A program made the translations under genes and the position numbers. Shown here piece after piece: positions 9,575 to 19,469 of a stretch of 64,000 bases of DNA (position 1 is its first letter; each line of letters opens with the position of its first letter). The DNA comes from Loktanella sp. S4079 (lineage in GTDB: Bacteria; Pseudomonadota; Alphaproteobacteria; Rhodobacterales; Rhodobacteraceae), in the NCBI RefSeq assembly GCF_000967725.1, contig NZ_JXYE01000003.1, positions 496,001 to 560,000 on the forward strand. The letters run 5' to 3'. The notes below the pieces were generated by a model. It made no database searches, was not told where the DNA came from, and saw only the letters and a list, made by a program, of their open reading frames with translations.

Positions 9575-10125
9575 CCGATGCTTTCGACCGTAAGTTTGCC
9601 GTTGGTATACACGCAAATATCAGCGGCAATTGCCATTGCTTTGCGTGCGACATCTTCGGCATCCATATCGGTTTCCATCATCGCGCGTCCGGCGGCCAAG
9701 GCAAAGTTCCCACCTGACCCGATTGCTGCGATATCGTGCTCTGGTTCTAGAACGTCGCCAGCACCTGTAATGACAAACAGATCGGTGCCGTCGGTGACGA
9801 TCAACATCGCTTCGAGCTTTTGAAGGTATTTGTCGGTGCGCCAGTCTTTGGCGAGATCAACGCTCGCACGTGCCAGCTGTCCCGGCGTTGCTTCTAGCTT
9901 TTTCTCGAGCCGTTCAAGCAACGTAAACGCATCCGCCGTTGATCCGGCAAATCCGGCAATTACATCTTGGCCGCCGGGCGACAGCCGACGTACTTTGCGG
10001 GCAGTGCCTTTGATTACAGTTTGACCAAGGCTTACCTGACCATCGCCAGCGATGACGACTTTACCACCTTTGCGCACACCGATGATTGTTGTGCCGTGCC
10101 ATCCGGGAAATTCTTCTTTGGTCAT
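9571..10125 (-). CDS. hslV: ATP-dependent protease peptidase subunit HslV
   Basis: Proteasome beta-type threonine peptidase that forms the HslUV chamber. 184 residues. A propeptide of 11 residues ends at HG before TTIIGV, so Thr12 would become the N-terminal nucleophile after processing. The family segments [32 protein letters not shown] and [14 protein letters not shown] are all present. AAGGAG lies ahead of the ATG. Its stop overlaps the stop of the opposite-strand DM13 gene, so hslV and hslU are not a simple contiguous pair here. Confidence 0.97.
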   Translation of the reverse strand: MTKEEFPGWHGTTIIGVRKGGKVVIAGDGQVSLGQTVIKGTARKVRRLSPGGQDVIAGFAGSTADAFTLLERLEKKLEATPGQLARASVDLAKDWRTDKYLQKLEAMLIVTDGTDLFVITGAGDVLEPEHDIAAIGSGGNFALAAGRAMMETDMDAEDVARKAMAIAADICVYTNGKLTVESIG

Positions 10126-10224
10126 TATCTGCTCCTTGCGGGTTGCGTCCTATATGGCGCTGAGCGCGCAGGCAAACAACCCCGTTGCTTGTAGCTGTTC
10201 TGACATAGCGATAGCCTTTGCGCC

Positions 10225-11133
10225 ATGAGCGACGAAAAGACAGTTACATTCTACCTTAGTCCCCAAATGCGGCGTCAGGCAGAGCGGGGAAACCACAATT
10301 TTATCCGGCAAATTTGTCGTGTCGTCGAAGAGGCAGGATTTAGCATCGCCTACGATGTGAATGATCATTTGGGGCGGCTCAATGCGATGTCGCGTGCGGG
10401 ACGCAGTTTGTTCTTGATGGACGATCCTGTGGATGATCGTGGGCTGACATTTCGACGGACATATATTTTTCCGTTTTGGCACATCGAAAAACAAAGCGAA
10501 CGTTGGGAATGGCCAGTTGCAAAGCAGATGTTTGATCCGATTGCACAAGATCCTGTGAAGGCGCGTGGTTTTCATCGCCGTTGGCAAGAAAAGCTATTTC
10601 CGAATGAAATCACGCAAAGCGGGTTTGTATTGGTGCCACTGCAGGGTCGCCTGACAACCTGTCGTTCATTTCAGCATTGCAGCCCGCTTGACATGGTCAA
10701 GGCGACGCTTAGGCATGACAAGACGCGCGATATCGTCGTCACCCTACATCCGTCTGAAACCTATACTGACGATGAGATGAAGGCGCTTCACGCCCTGATT
10801 GATGCCAATGACCGCCTAACGTTGCAGCATCAAAGATCAGAGAAATTCTTGTTTGATTGCGACTACGTCGTGACCCAGAATTCAAGCCTTGGGTTTCTAG
10901 GGTATTTTTTGCGCAAGCCACTAATTTTATTTGGGAAAACAGACTTTCACCATATCGCGTTGAAGGTGGATGAATTGGGCGTTTCAGGGGCGTTTTCTGC
11001 CCTACCCGATCATACGCCCGACTATGAATCCTATCTGTTTTGGTTTTTGCAAAAGCAATCCATCAACGCGGGCCGACCAGAGGTGCAATCAGTCATTCAG
11101 AACGTTTTGAAAGGTCACGGTTGGCCTGTCTAA
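10225..11133 (+). CDS. Capsule polysaccharide synthesis-like (KpsC/KpsS-type) hypothetical protein
   Basis: 302-residue cytoplasmic protein without signal peptide or membrane segment. The central part (IVVTLHPSETYTDDEMKAL) and the C-terminal part (CDYVVTQNSSLGFLGYFLRKP, then LILFGKTDFHHIA) resemble the nucleotide-sugar-binding half of KpsC/KpsS glycosyltransferases, where a buried TxNSS-type loop precedes a K-P-hydrophobic strand. I infer a glycosyltransferase-like fold and cannot name donor or acceptor. No capsule genes surround it. It faces away from hslV across about 100 bases and ends at the terminator shared with trxA. Confidence 0.6.
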   Translation: MSDEKTVTFYLSPQMRRQAERGNHNFIRQICRVVEEAGFSIAYDVNDHLGRLNAMSRAGRSLFLMDDPVDDRGLTFRRTYIFPFWHIEKQSERWEWPVAKQMFDPIAQDPVKARGFHRRWQEKLFPNEITQSGFVLVPLQGRLTTCRSFQHCSPLDMVKATLRHDKTRDIVVTLHPSETYTDDEMKALHALIDANDRLTLQHQRSEKFLFDCDYVVTQNSSLGFLGYFLRKPLILFGKTDFHHIALKVDELGVSGAFSALPDHTPDYESYLFWFLQKQSINAGRPEVQSVIQNVLKGHGWPV

Positions 11134-11163
11134 AACGAAAAAGGGCGCCACATCGGGCGCCCT
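11134..11163. terminator. Bidirectional intrinsic terminator between the KpsS-like gene and trxA
   Basis: Perfect 8-bp stem AGGGCGCC / GGCGCCCT (11142-11149 and 11156-11163) with a 6-base loop. On the minus strand it is followed by TTTTTCGTTT, a good terminator tail for trxA. On the plus strand the tail is weaker (GAATTCTTT). Confidence 0.85.
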
Positions 11164-11185
11164 GAATTCTTTGCTGTTTCAAAGA

Positions 11186-11506
11186 TTAGACGGATTCTTT
11201 GATCCATCCATCAAGCGCCGCTTTAGGTGCCGCACCAGATTTGTTTGAAACAACTTCACCGCCCTTGAAAATGAACAGGGCTGGGATACCGCGCACACCC
11301 AGTTCGGATGCAGTGCCGGGGTTTTCGTCAACGTTCACTTTGACGATTTTGACTTTGCCGTCGTACTCGGATGAGAGTTCTTCCAAAGCTGGGCCGATTT
11401 GGCGGCATGGGCCACACCATTCTGCCCAGAAGTCTACGACAACAGGGATATCTGACTGACGGACTTCGGCGTCAAAGGTTGCGTCTGTAACTGCTACAGT
11501 TGCCAT
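11186..11506 (-). CDS. trxA: Thioredoxin 1
   Basis: Cytoplasmic disulfide reductant. 106 residues with the active site WAEWCGPCR (Cys31 and Cys34), the conserved cis-Pro loop [12 protein letters not shown] and the usual C-terminal helix. AAGGAGC precedes the ATG. It is the last gene of a long minus-strand run from regB; the gap to addA is 59 bases, so it may also have its own promoter. An intrinsic terminator stands just beyond its stop. Confidence 0.98.
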   Translation of the reverse strand: MATVAVTDATFDAEVRQSDIPVVVDFWAEWCGPCRQIGPALEELSSEYDGKVKIVKVNVDENPGTASELGVRGIPALFIFKGGEVVSNKSGAAPKAALDGWIKESV

Positions 11507-11565
11507 TGGGGTGCTCCTTGGCGAATGTCATTGGATGCTGAACCTATGTACCTGACGGCCATTGG

Positions 11566-14500
11566 TCAAGATATCGAAATACCCTTCAGCGTTTCGTGAA
11601 GCAGTTCAGGCGAGAGCAAATCGAGCTGGCCGTTTTGTGTCCATAGGATCCCAACGGTGATGTCATGATCAGGATAGATTTGGCGCAAGGCTGCGAAATA
11701 CGCGGCCATCTGGCGCAATATCCCCATAGGTGTTTTTGATGTGTCGCTGGGCACAGTGTGATTTGATTTGTAATCAACAGCCAAGACTTGCGTTTCATTC
11801 ACAATCAGTCGGTCGATGGTGCCATGAATGCGCCCAATACCATCAATATGCGCGGTCACATCCACCTCTGACAGTGCGTTTGAATCCCATAGATGCGCTA
11901 GATGAGGTTCATCCAACAAGGTGATGACCGCATCCACGATGTCTGGATCGCCCTGTTCAATGAGTCTGTGACCGATGGCTTTGCGCTCGGCCTTGGGAAT
12001 TTCGGGGAGATATTCCAGTAGTTTATGGATCAGCGTCCCGCGTAGTTTCGCGGCGTCGCCATCATGGTCGGCTGGATCGCCGGGCATGACCTTTGCCCCA
12101 TCAAATTCTGACGGGGACAAGGTTTTTGTAATTGTCAGCTCTGGGATTGGTCCAAATGATGGCGTGACAACAGATGTTGCAACTGGGGTGGTAGGCACGA
12201 TCAATTCCCCCACTTCCCAATCCATATGCGCCACGCGACGCACTTCCATATCGTCAATTTTCAATCCGGTATCGCCGCGCGTGGCCATGCCTTCGGCAAC
12301 GATATTGTACCAGCTTTCGTCGCCTTCACCGACCTCGCCGGCCGCACCAACAATGAGCCATTTTTCAGCGCGTGTCATGGCAACATAAAGCAGTCGCATC
12401 CGCTCTCGTTGCTGTTTGGTGACGAACTCGTTGCGAATTTCTTGCATCGCGGCACCAGATTCCGCCGCGGTGGATTTCCACACAATCAGATCGTCGGCAG
12501 GCAAAAGCTCGTCTTTGACATCGACCCGTCGCTTGGCGGTGTCAGGCAAAATCACGATAGGTGCCTCGAGCCCTTTGGACCCGTGAACGGTCATCACCCT
12601 GATCCGATCACCCTGAGCATCCATCTGGCGTTTGACCTCAAGGTCGTCGGTTTCCATCCAGCTTAGAAATCCAGTCAGGCTAGGCACGCCCGTCGATTCA
12701 TACGCCAAGGCCTGCGACAAGAGCGCGTCAATTCCGTCTTCAGCCTCTGGTCCAAGGCGCGCCAAGAGCTTGCGACGCCCATCATGACGGGTCAGGATGC
12801 GCTCGATCAGATCATATGGGCGTAGAAAGTCAGCTTCTTTCCGTAAATCGCGTAAAACGGCCAAAGTTTCCGAATGAGCTGAGTCACGCAATGCAGGCCA
12901 AAGGTACCCTTTTTCAGGACGGTGATGCGCGAGCGTAAACAGGTCTTGCTCTGACCAACCAAACAGCGGCGAACGCAAAGCAGCGGCAAGCGATAGATCG
13001 TCTTCGGGTAGCGCCAGAAAATTTAATAACGCAGCTAGGTCTTTCACCGCCAGTTCCGCGCCAACGCGCAGACGGTCTGCGCCCGCGATCTTGAGCCCAG
13101 CGGATTTACAGGCCCGAATGATTTCTGAAAACAATTCAGACCGCCGCTGCACCAGAACCAGAAAGTCGCCTTCGGTAATCGGACGGCGGTTATAGGTGCC
13201 GCTGTGTTCGATCTCTTCGGGGATGGTTTCATCTGCGATCATACGTTTGATTTGTGCGGCGATCCGGTTCGCCATCAGGACAGTATGGTCGGTTTCGCTG
13301 GGCAGATCGACCGGATCAAACCAATTTCGCGGTTCTTCGGTTGCTGGTTTTTCGATGACTGGCCACAGGTCAACACGGCCGGGCATGTTTTCTTTGAACG
13401 CGATGTGATTCAGCGTGTCATCCATGCCAGCTGCCCGTTCGCCGGTAAATGTCGCGTCGACAACGGATAGGATTGCTTGGGATGACCGGAACGAATGATC
13501 CAAAGATGTTACTTCGAACGGTTTATCTACGGCATGATGGGCATCGCGAAAATGCACTTTCATGTCGTCAAAGGCGGTAGGGTCCGCACCTTGGAATGAA
13601 TAGATCGACTGTTTTTTATCACCAACTACAAAGACGGTGCGTTCACGGTCTGGATGCGCGCCCTCTCCGCTCGCGAATTCTTGGGTTAGTTGTTCGATCA
13701 CGGCCCATTGTGTCGGGCTGGTGTCTTGGGCTTCGTCGACCAAAACGTGATCAATCCCACCATCCAATCGAAACAACACCCATTGCGCCACGTCCCGGTC
13801 GGTCAAGAGCGCCTTGGCCTTGCGGATCAGATCGTCGAAATCCAAAGCCCCCATCAACAGCTTGCGTTGCTCGTAGGCGGGAACAAATGCAGCGCCGAAT
13901 TTATACAGGGCAATTGATCGCTCTAGCGCGTTCAAGGCCAGACGGTCTTCGCGGGCGTCCTGTACGCCAAGCATGATTGGTTCTAGATCTTCGATAAGGG
14001 CGGCGTGCGTCTCTCGTGTGCCTTTGGTAGGAAAACTGCCGATCTTAGCGCCAAAGGGGGATTTGGCTGAACCACCGAATAAAAATACGCTTTCGAGCAG
14101 GGCAAGATCGCGCAAGTTGCCGGGTGCGTTCTGGCTGACTTTGTCCAGAACGGCGGCCGCTTTCTTTTCGGTAGCGCTACCCTTGGCACAGATTTTCGCG
14201 AGCGCATGAATGGTATCAAGGTTCGCTTGGCTCAACAGATCGGCGGTTAGATCATCTGCAGTTGTGGTTGGGCTTAGGCCGAAACGGGCGCACAACGCAT
14301 CGCGCGGAATACCATGGGCAAAGGCGTCGCGCTTGTTTGCTACCTCCGCCGTGAGATCAGCCAGTTCCGCCCCGGTAAAGTGATGCAAGATTTCCCTGAC
14401 CAACGGGGCATCTGGTCCGGCGATCATTTCGTCCAGAACCTCGGCGCGTAGTAATTCTGCGGCGCGATCTTCCATTTCACGGAACTGCGGACTGACCTGC

Positions 14501-14913
14501 GCCTCAAGCGGAAACCGTCGCAGGACGCCCGCACAAAACGAGTGAATTGTCTGAATTTTGAGCCCGCCGGGTGTCTCAATCGCACGGGCAAAAAGCGTGC
14601 GCGCCTCGCGAAGCTGTTGATCATCAATCGCACGATCGACGCCAAGTGTGGTCAGATCAGCGCGCAATGCGTCATCCGCCATCATCGCCCAATTGCCCAA
14701 CCGCTTGAACAGACGGTTCTGCATTTCGGCTGCTGCGGCCTTGGTATAAGTCAGACATAGGATGTTTTGCGGCGATACTTTTTCAAGCAAAAGCCGCGCG
14801 ACACGATCTGTCAAAACGCGAGTCTTGCCTGATCCAGCGTTTGCGGACAGCCAAGTCGAAGTGCGTGGATCGGCAGCGTCAACCTGCCTTTGGGATGCGG
14901 CGTCGCGGATCAT
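11566..14913 (-). CDS. addA: AddA helicase-nuclease subunit (double-strand break repair)
   Basis: UvrD-family helicase with a C-terminal nuclease domain; with AddB it resects double-strand breaks to load RecA. 1115 residues, typical of alphaproteobacterial AddA. Motif I is SANAGSGKT (ending near residue 31), then LCLTYTKAAAAEMQNR, the DExx box LVDEAQDTS, VGDKKQSIYSFQGAD, VMTVHGSKGLEAPIV and LLYVAMTRAEKWL. The PD-(D/E)XK part at the end shows RGTLIHKLLEYLP and VLAVDYKSN. The start at 14913 overlaps the addB stop (ATGA), so the pair is coupled. Confidence 0.96.
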   Translation of the reverse strand: MIRDAASQRQVDAADPRTSTWLSANAGSGKTRVLTDRVARLLLEKVSPQNILCLTYTKAAAAEMQNRLFKRLGNWAMMADDALRADLTTLGVDRAIDDQQLREARTLFARAIETPGGLKIQTIHSFCAGVLRRFPLEAQVSPQFREMEDRAAELLRAEVLDEMIAGPDAPLVREILHHFTGAELADLTAEVANKRDAFAHGIPRDALCARFGLSPTTTADDLTADLLSQANLDTIHALAKICAKGSATEKKAAAVLDKVSQNAPGNLRDLALLESVFLFGGSAKSPFGAKIGSFPTKGTRETHAALIEDLEPIMLGVQDAREDRLALNALERSIALYKFGAAFVPAYEQRKLLMGALDFDDLIRKAKALLTDRDVAQWVLFRLDGGIDHVLVDEAQDTSPTQWAVIEQLTQEFASGEGAHPDRERTVFVVGDKKQSIYSFQGADPTAFDDMKVHFRDAHHAVDKPFEVTSLDHSFRSSQAILSVVDATFTGERAAGMDDTLNHIAFKENMPGRVDLWPVIEKPATEEPRNWFDPVDLPSETDHTVLMANRIAAQIKRMIADETIPEEIEHSGTYNRRPITEGDFLVLVQRRSELFSEIIRACKSAGLKIAGADRLRVGAELAVKDLAALLNFLALPEDDLSLAAALRSPLFGWSEQDLFTLAHHRPEKGYLWPALRDSAHSETLAVLRDLRKEADFLRPYDLIERILTRHDGRRKLLARLGPEAEDGIDALLSQALAYESTGVPSLTGFLSWMETDDLEVKRQMDAQGDRIRVMTVHGSKGLEAPIVILPDTAKRRVDVKDELLPADDLIVWKSTAAESGAAMQEIRNEFVTKQQRERMRLLYVAMTRAEKWLIVGAAGEVGEGDESWYNIVAEGMATRGDTGLKIDDMEVRRVAHMDWEVGELIVPTTPVATSVVTPSFGPIPELTITKTLSPSEFDGAKVMPGDPADHDGDAAKLRGTLIHKLLEYLPEIPKAERKAIGHRLIEQGDPDIVDAVITLLDEPHLAHLWDSNALSEVDVTAHIDGIGRIHGTIDRLIVNETQVLAVDYKSNHTVPSDTSKTPMGILRQMAAYFAALRQIYPDHDITVGILWTQNGQLDLLSPELLHETLKGISIS

Positions 14914-17837
14914 GTCAACACCTCTGGCGTTGGTTCGTCGCTGGTGTCCCATTCGCCAAATCGCGACAGGTGATCATAGGGGCTGAAATCGGTCTTGGAA
15001 AAGAGAGCAATCCGCGCCGTATAACCGCGATCGAGCTGTTGCCAATTTGCAAAAAGCGTCTCTAACTCGGCCCAAACCTGACTTGGTGGGTTTTTCTCTA
15101 GTGGTGCGTTACTGTTTTTCATGGTGGTGTTCACACCGATAAAAGTCGCGGCCTGTACCGGCTTTTGGCCGATGTCACTGAATGCGCCGCGCTCAACCAT
15201 TGCCGCTTCGAGTAGCAATTGTTTGTCGAAATTTTCCTGCTGCTTTTCGCTGGGTACGACACCGGTTTTGTAATCATAGATCAGCGCCTGACCGTCGGGG
15301 GTCAGATCGATCCGGTCGGCAAGGCAGGTCAGTTTGACCCCGACATTGGGAACGATGATTTCGCCCCGTTTTTCGATGACGCGCTGATCAGAGAGAGCTT
15401 GGCGTTTGACCTCATCCGCAAGGAACGGATCGGCGGATTTTTCCATGCGTGCGATCCATTGCGCGCGGATGGTGGGCCACGGGCAATGTTCGGTGAAACT
15501 GTCCCGTGCGATTTGCATCAAGGCGTCGCGATCATCAGGGGCAAACCCACCGGCAACGAATTTTTCTAGGATCTCATGCACTATGATCCCACGAAGCGGG
15601 GCGTCAGCCGTTGGTGACAACGGATCAAGTGGGTCAAGGCGCAGAACTTTTCGCGCGTAGATCGCAAACGGGTCACGGATCAGCGTTTTGATCTGCGTGA
15701 CTGACAATTGGTCAGGGCGTGCCGCGATGGGTGGGCAGGGCGACGGGCGTTTGGCTGGTGCAGTTCGATCGTCAGCAGACGAAAGTTGCGCAGCCATATC
15801 TGACCAATGTTGACCCCGCGCTAGCATCGCGGCAAGCGCGGCATCGCCATTTTGCTGTGGCAACCCGCGCAACAGGTTCGTCAAACGGTTGACCCATCGC
15901 GAAGGCACAGTTTCAGCGTCCGAGGAACGTTTTGCACGGGTGATCCAGACCTCGTTTCCAGCGACAGCCTGTTGATAGTCGTGCGCAGAAAGCCCGATGC
16001 GCCGTTCCGGCAAAAGCAGCCCCGCCTTTGCGCGCATGACCCGATTGAGCCAAGGATCGGGTGCAGGCGCTTCGGGCCAGACGCCGTCGTTCATGCCGCC
16101 AAGGATCGTCAGATCGACACCTTGGACACGGGCCTCTAGGGTGCCCCAGATCAATATCTGTGGGTGCCCTTTGTCGCGTTCGCGGACCACGCCTTCGGAT
16201 AGGATCGCGCCAAAGAGTGCCGCGTAATCCTTGGTGGACATGACACCAGCGAAATCAGCGTTTTCGGCTATGCTATCGCATGTTTTGCGCGCTTCGCGTC
16301 CCGCATTTTCCTGCCAGAGTTCGCCAGCATCAGTACCTGACGGACCAGCGCAGAGCCGTTCCGCCAACTGCAAATGCATCGCGAGATGCTCGGACAGAGG
16401 TAGGTCGCGCGGTTCTGAAAATCCAAATACAGTCTCGGAAATCCAATCGGCCCAATCGTCGCGTCCTTTGCTGCGGGCGGCCCAATCACGCAATGTATCG
16501 GCAGTTGGAAATGGCGGTCCGTTCCGGCGGAGATAAATTTCCAACTCGCGCGTGTGGCGCAGATGCGGTCCGCGTTCGGCATCGGTCGAATTGCACAAAG
16601 GATGTTTGAGCAAAACAAGGAGCATTTCCCCAGTCAGCGGTTTGCCCAGCATATCTGCGACATGGCGCAATAACCGTCCCGGCGGAGAAAGCTGTAGCGG
16701 TATCCCGGCACTATCATCCGGGCGAATATCCCATCGGTCGAGCGCGGCGGTGACTTGCCGTGTAAGCATCCTATCTGGAGAAATTAGCGCAGCCGTTATC
16801 CCATCTTCGACAGCTTGACGAAGGCGTAGCGCAATTGTTTCGGCCTCTGCCCGTGGTGATGCTGCCTCGACCAAAGTGAGACCTTGTGTCGCCTCTGTCA
16901 GATCGCCAAGGTCTGGCCCTTCTTCGAGCCATTGGCTTGTGACTGGTGCTGGGCGCAAAGATAGCGAAACCAGCTTGTTGCGCGCATCATGCAGCGGGGC
17001 ATGGTCGGACCAGCGGGCAACATCGTGATTTTCAAACGCCATTTGGTCCATCAGGCGGCGGAACCTGAACTGCGGGTGATCTTCGGCAGTCAGTTCATCG
17101 TTCATTGCCTGCCAAACCGCGTCTGGCAGATCAAAGTCGTACCCCGGCAGAATAATCGCGCCCTGGGGTAGCTTTGCGACGGCTTTCATAAACATCGCCG
17201 TCGCCCCACGTGACCCCGTTGAACCGGCGACAATGATCGGATGGTTCGGCGGATGCTGTTCCCATTTGTGCGAAAGCGCTTCAATCACCATCCTCTGGCG
17301 CGCTTCTTTGTCAGGCGTTTCGTGATTTTCGCCGAAAAAGTTGGTGATAATATTTAGAAACTTGAGCGTCCGTTGCCAGTGTCCTGATTGGTCCGAAACA
17401 TCAAGCCCGGCAATGGTTTCCGGGATTACGCCCTCGCCCTGCATTTCATCCATCAATTTGGCAAGACTATCAGACAAATCATAAAGCGCGGCACGCGGCG
17501 CGAGGTCTGGCTCTTGCTCTAACAACTTGGATACGAATTGCAGCAATTCAAAGCGGCGTTGCAGGGGGGGCACCGCAGGCGGCACCGACAGTGTGACTGG
17601 ATCGTCACCGAGCTGCGATAGCAGTTTGATCCGCGGCATCAAACATGCAGGCCCTGCGTCAAAGACATCGCGGATACGGCGCTGCATCCGGGATGTATTG
17701 ACGTAGATTTCGGTGCGTGCCCATTCGTGTGGCGCCATCTGCGCACCGCGCGCCATCAAACCATCCACCAGCGATTGTGCGAAATCTACACCCAGCGGTG
17801 TACCAAAGATCCGAGGTCTTTCCGTGGGTTCAAACAT
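14910..17837 (-). CDS. addB: AddB subunit (double-strand break repair nuclease)
   Basis: Partner of AddA, with an inactivated helicase-like N-terminal part and an active C-terminal nuclease. 975 residues, as in other alphaproteobacteria. Recognisable pieces are VAGSTGSRGATAMFMKAVAK in the first third, DLTILGGMNDGVWPEAPAPD in the middle, and the RecB-type nuclease with LRGIIVHEILEKFV and ALIYDYKTG (catalytic Asp and Lys). It overlaps murU by 8 bases upstream and addA by 4 downstream. Confidence 0.94.
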   Translation of the reverse strand: MFEPTERPRIFGTPLGVDFAQSLVDGLMARGAQMAPHEWARTEIYVNTSRMQRRIRDVFDAGPACLMPRIKLLSQLGDDPVTLSVPPAVPPLQRRFELLQFVSKLLEQEPDLAPRAALYDLSDSLAKLMDEMQGEGVIPETIAGLDVSDQSGHWQRTLKFLNIITNFFGENHETPDKEARQRMVIEALSHKWEQHPPNHPIIVAGSTGSRGATAMFMKAVAKLPQGAIILPGYDFDLPDAVWQAMNDELTAEDHPQFRFRRLMDQMAFENHDVARWSDHAPLHDARNKLVSLSLRPAPVTSQWLEEGPDLGDLTEATQGLTLVEAASPRAEAETIALRLRQAVEDGITAALISPDRMLTRQVTAALDRWDIRPDDSAGIPLQLSPPGRLLRHVADMLGKPLTGEMLLVLLKHPLCNSTDAERGPHLRHTRELEIYLRRNGPPFPTADTLRDWAARSKGRDDWADWISETVFGFSEPRDLPLSEHLAMHLQLAERLCAGPSGTDAGELWQENAGREARKTCDSIAENADFAGVMSTKDYAALFGAILSEGVVRERDKGHPQILIWGTLEARVQGVDLTILGGMNDGVWPEAPAPDPWLNRVMRAKAGLLLPERRIGLSAHDYQQAVAGNEVWITRAKRSSDAETVPSRWVNRLTNLLRGLPQQNGDAALAAMLARGQHWSDMAAQLSSADDRTAPAKRPSPCPPIAARPDQLSVTQIKTLIRDPFAIYARKVLRLDPLDPLSPTADAPLRGIIVHEILEKFVAGGFAPDDRDALMQIARDSFTEHCPWPTIRAQWIARMEKSADPFLADEVKRQALSDQRVIEKRGEIIVPNVGVKLTCLADRIDLTPDGQALIYDYKTGVVPSEKQQENFDKQLLLEAAMVERGAFSDIGQKPVQAATFIGVNTTMKNSNAPLEKNPPSQVWAELETLFANWQQLDRGYTARIALFSKTDFSPYDHLSRFGEWDTSDEPTPEVLT

Positions 17838-18501
17838 TCAGCATCGCCTCAGCAATTGGGATGCTCGAAGGTTGCCCAACATCGCACCACGCCCCGTCAT
17901 ATGTCACCCCATACAGCCCGTTGCGCGTCGCAATATCGTTCCAGACGACGTTCAGCGAAAACGCATTTTCTGTAATGTGATCAAGCGTATTTGGCCGAAT
18001 GATCTGTACGCCAGTGTAGATCAGGTCACTGCCACGATGAAGGCGCGCATTTGCATCGAGATCAAAATCACCTGCCCCCAGATGCCCATGCACGTTGTGT
18101 TTTTTGACAACCAAAAGCAGGGCTTCCATGTCGTCGCGCCATGCCGATAGCAAGGTCTTGATCGAGTTTGGCCCATTCCAAACTGCGTCGGTGTTCATGG
18201 TGATTGTGGGTTTGTCGCCTAATAGCGGGCGGGCCTTTTTCAATCCGCCGCCCGTCTCAAGCAATGCATCAGTTTCGTCGGATATGATGATGCCCGTGTC
18301 GGCAAGATGCGCGCGCATCTGATCGGCGCAATAATGAACGTTGGCGATCTTAGGGCTGATTTCAGGCAGGTCGGTCAGCGCAAGCGCGTGATCAATGAGC
18401 GCCTTGCCCCCGACCCTAATTAGCGGTTTGGGTTGATTGCGCGTGAGCTCCCCCATGCGGGTTCCAAGGCCAGCTGCAAACAAAAATAGAGGAGTCGTCA
18501 T
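17830..18501 (-). CDS. murU: N-acetylmuramate alpha-1-phosphate uridylyltransferase (MurU-like)
   Basis: Nucleotidyltransferase of 223 residues with the signature FAAGLGTRMGELTRNQPKPL and the acidic NTD motif MNTDAVW. Together with the adjacent AmgK-like kinase it matches the MurNAc recycling branch known from Pseudomonas putida: MurNAc is phosphorylated at C1, then converted to UDP-MurNAc, bypassing MurA. The start overlaps the amgK stop by 4 bases, and the end overlaps addB by 8. The assignment over a generic sugar-phosphate nucleotidyltransferase relies on that neighbour pairing. Confidence 0.88.
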   Translation of the reverse strand: MTTPLFLFAAGLGTRMGELTRNQPKPLIRVGGKALIDHALALTDLPEISPKIANVHYCADQMRAHLADTGIIISDETDALLETGGGLKKARPLLGDKPTITMNTDAVWNGPNSIKTLLSAWRDDMEALLLVVKKHNVHGHLGAGDFDLDANARLHRGSDLIYTGVQIIRPNTLDHITENAFSLNVVWNDIATRNGLYGVTYDGAWCDVGQPSSIPIAEAMLNV

Positions 18502-19469
18502 CCGCGCAGCCTTGTGAGAAATTCATTTTCTGGTGCTGGTAACGTATCGCGCACTGCTTGATCCAGTAATTTCAGTTCGGGATGTCGTAGATCAGACAAT
18601 AGATTATCCCAAACGCGCGGAATAAAGTTGACGTAGCGCGGTTTATTGAGCGCGCTCGCAAGTCGGGCAAAGACCCCAAGGATACGTAGGTTTCGCTGTG
18701 CGCCCAGACACGCGAGCTGCGCGGGAAATGTCTTGCCGGCCTTTGTTTTGGCCATGAAATAGGTCGTGATTTCCTGCGCTAAGGCTGGATCAATCTCGCG
18801 CCTCACATCCCGCAAGAGTGATGCCAGATCATATCCCGCCGGCGCGACAAATGCGTCCTGGTAGTCCAGCAATCCAACGCGTTTCAGTCCAGTTTGATCA
18901 GGCCGCCAGATCAGGTTTTCGGCGTGATAATCGCGTAGCGCCAATGTGTTCGCATCCGGTGCAAGGCGCTCCATCGCGTCACGCACGGTGTCGATCAGGC
19001 CGCTGCTGGATGATTGCGCATAGTAGGTGCAGGTGATTTCGACCATCTGTGCGCCCACCTCGGGCGTCATAAGTTGTAAATCTCGCGGCGCAGCCTGTTG
19101 GGCTAGTTCGACCAACACATCAGCGGCCGCACGATAAAGTGTCAGACTCCGATCGGGGTAGATGGAAAGCCAATGCGCAAAATCCTCTGCGCCGAGATCC
19201 GACAGAACCATAATTCCCAAGTCTGGTTCATGCTCAAGGATTTCGGGCGGAGTCAGGTTGTATGCGATCAATAGCTGAGTGATCTGCGCAAACTTTGATG
19301 TTGATGCACCGTTTTCTGGGGCATCATCCATTAAGATAACGGATTGCCCATTATGGGTCAGACGTTCATAGCGCCGCCCAGATGCATCCCCAGCAAGCGG
19401 CGTGCGCGTCCAATCCGCCCAAGCCGAATTGGCAATGAATTTATCAATGATAGCAGAACGTTGCATCAT
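18498..19469 (-). CDS. amgK: Anomeric MurNAc/GlcNAc kinase (AmgK-like aminoglycoside phosphotransferase family)
   Basis: 323-residue kinase with the aminoglycoside-phosphotransferase fold: glycine-rich LAGDASGRRYERL near the N-terminus, catalytic loop LRDYHAENLIWRP and metal-binding GLLDYQDAFVAP. In species with MurU it makes MurNAc-1-phosphate for cell-wall recycling. The ATG at 19469 overlaps the tsaE stop as ATGA; an upstream frame extension has no support. It sits directly upstream of murU, the expected partner. Kinase substrate identity is inferred from the pairing. Confidence 0.87.
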   Translation of the reverse strand: MMQRSAIIDKFIANSAWADWTRTPLAGDASGRRYERLTHNGQSVILMDDAPENGASTSKFAQITQLLIAYNLTPPEILEHEPDLGIMVLSDLGAEDFAHWLSIYPDRSLTLYRAAADVLVELAQQAAPRDLQLMTPEVGAQMVEITCTYYAQSSSSGLIDTVRDAMERLAPDANTLALRDYHAENLIWRPDQTGLKRVGLLDYQDAFVAPAGYDLASLLRDVRREIDPALAQEITTYFMAKTKAGKTFPAQLACLGAQRNLRILGVFARLASALNKPRYVNFIPRVWDNLLSDLRHPELKLLDQAVRDTLPAPENEFLTRLRG

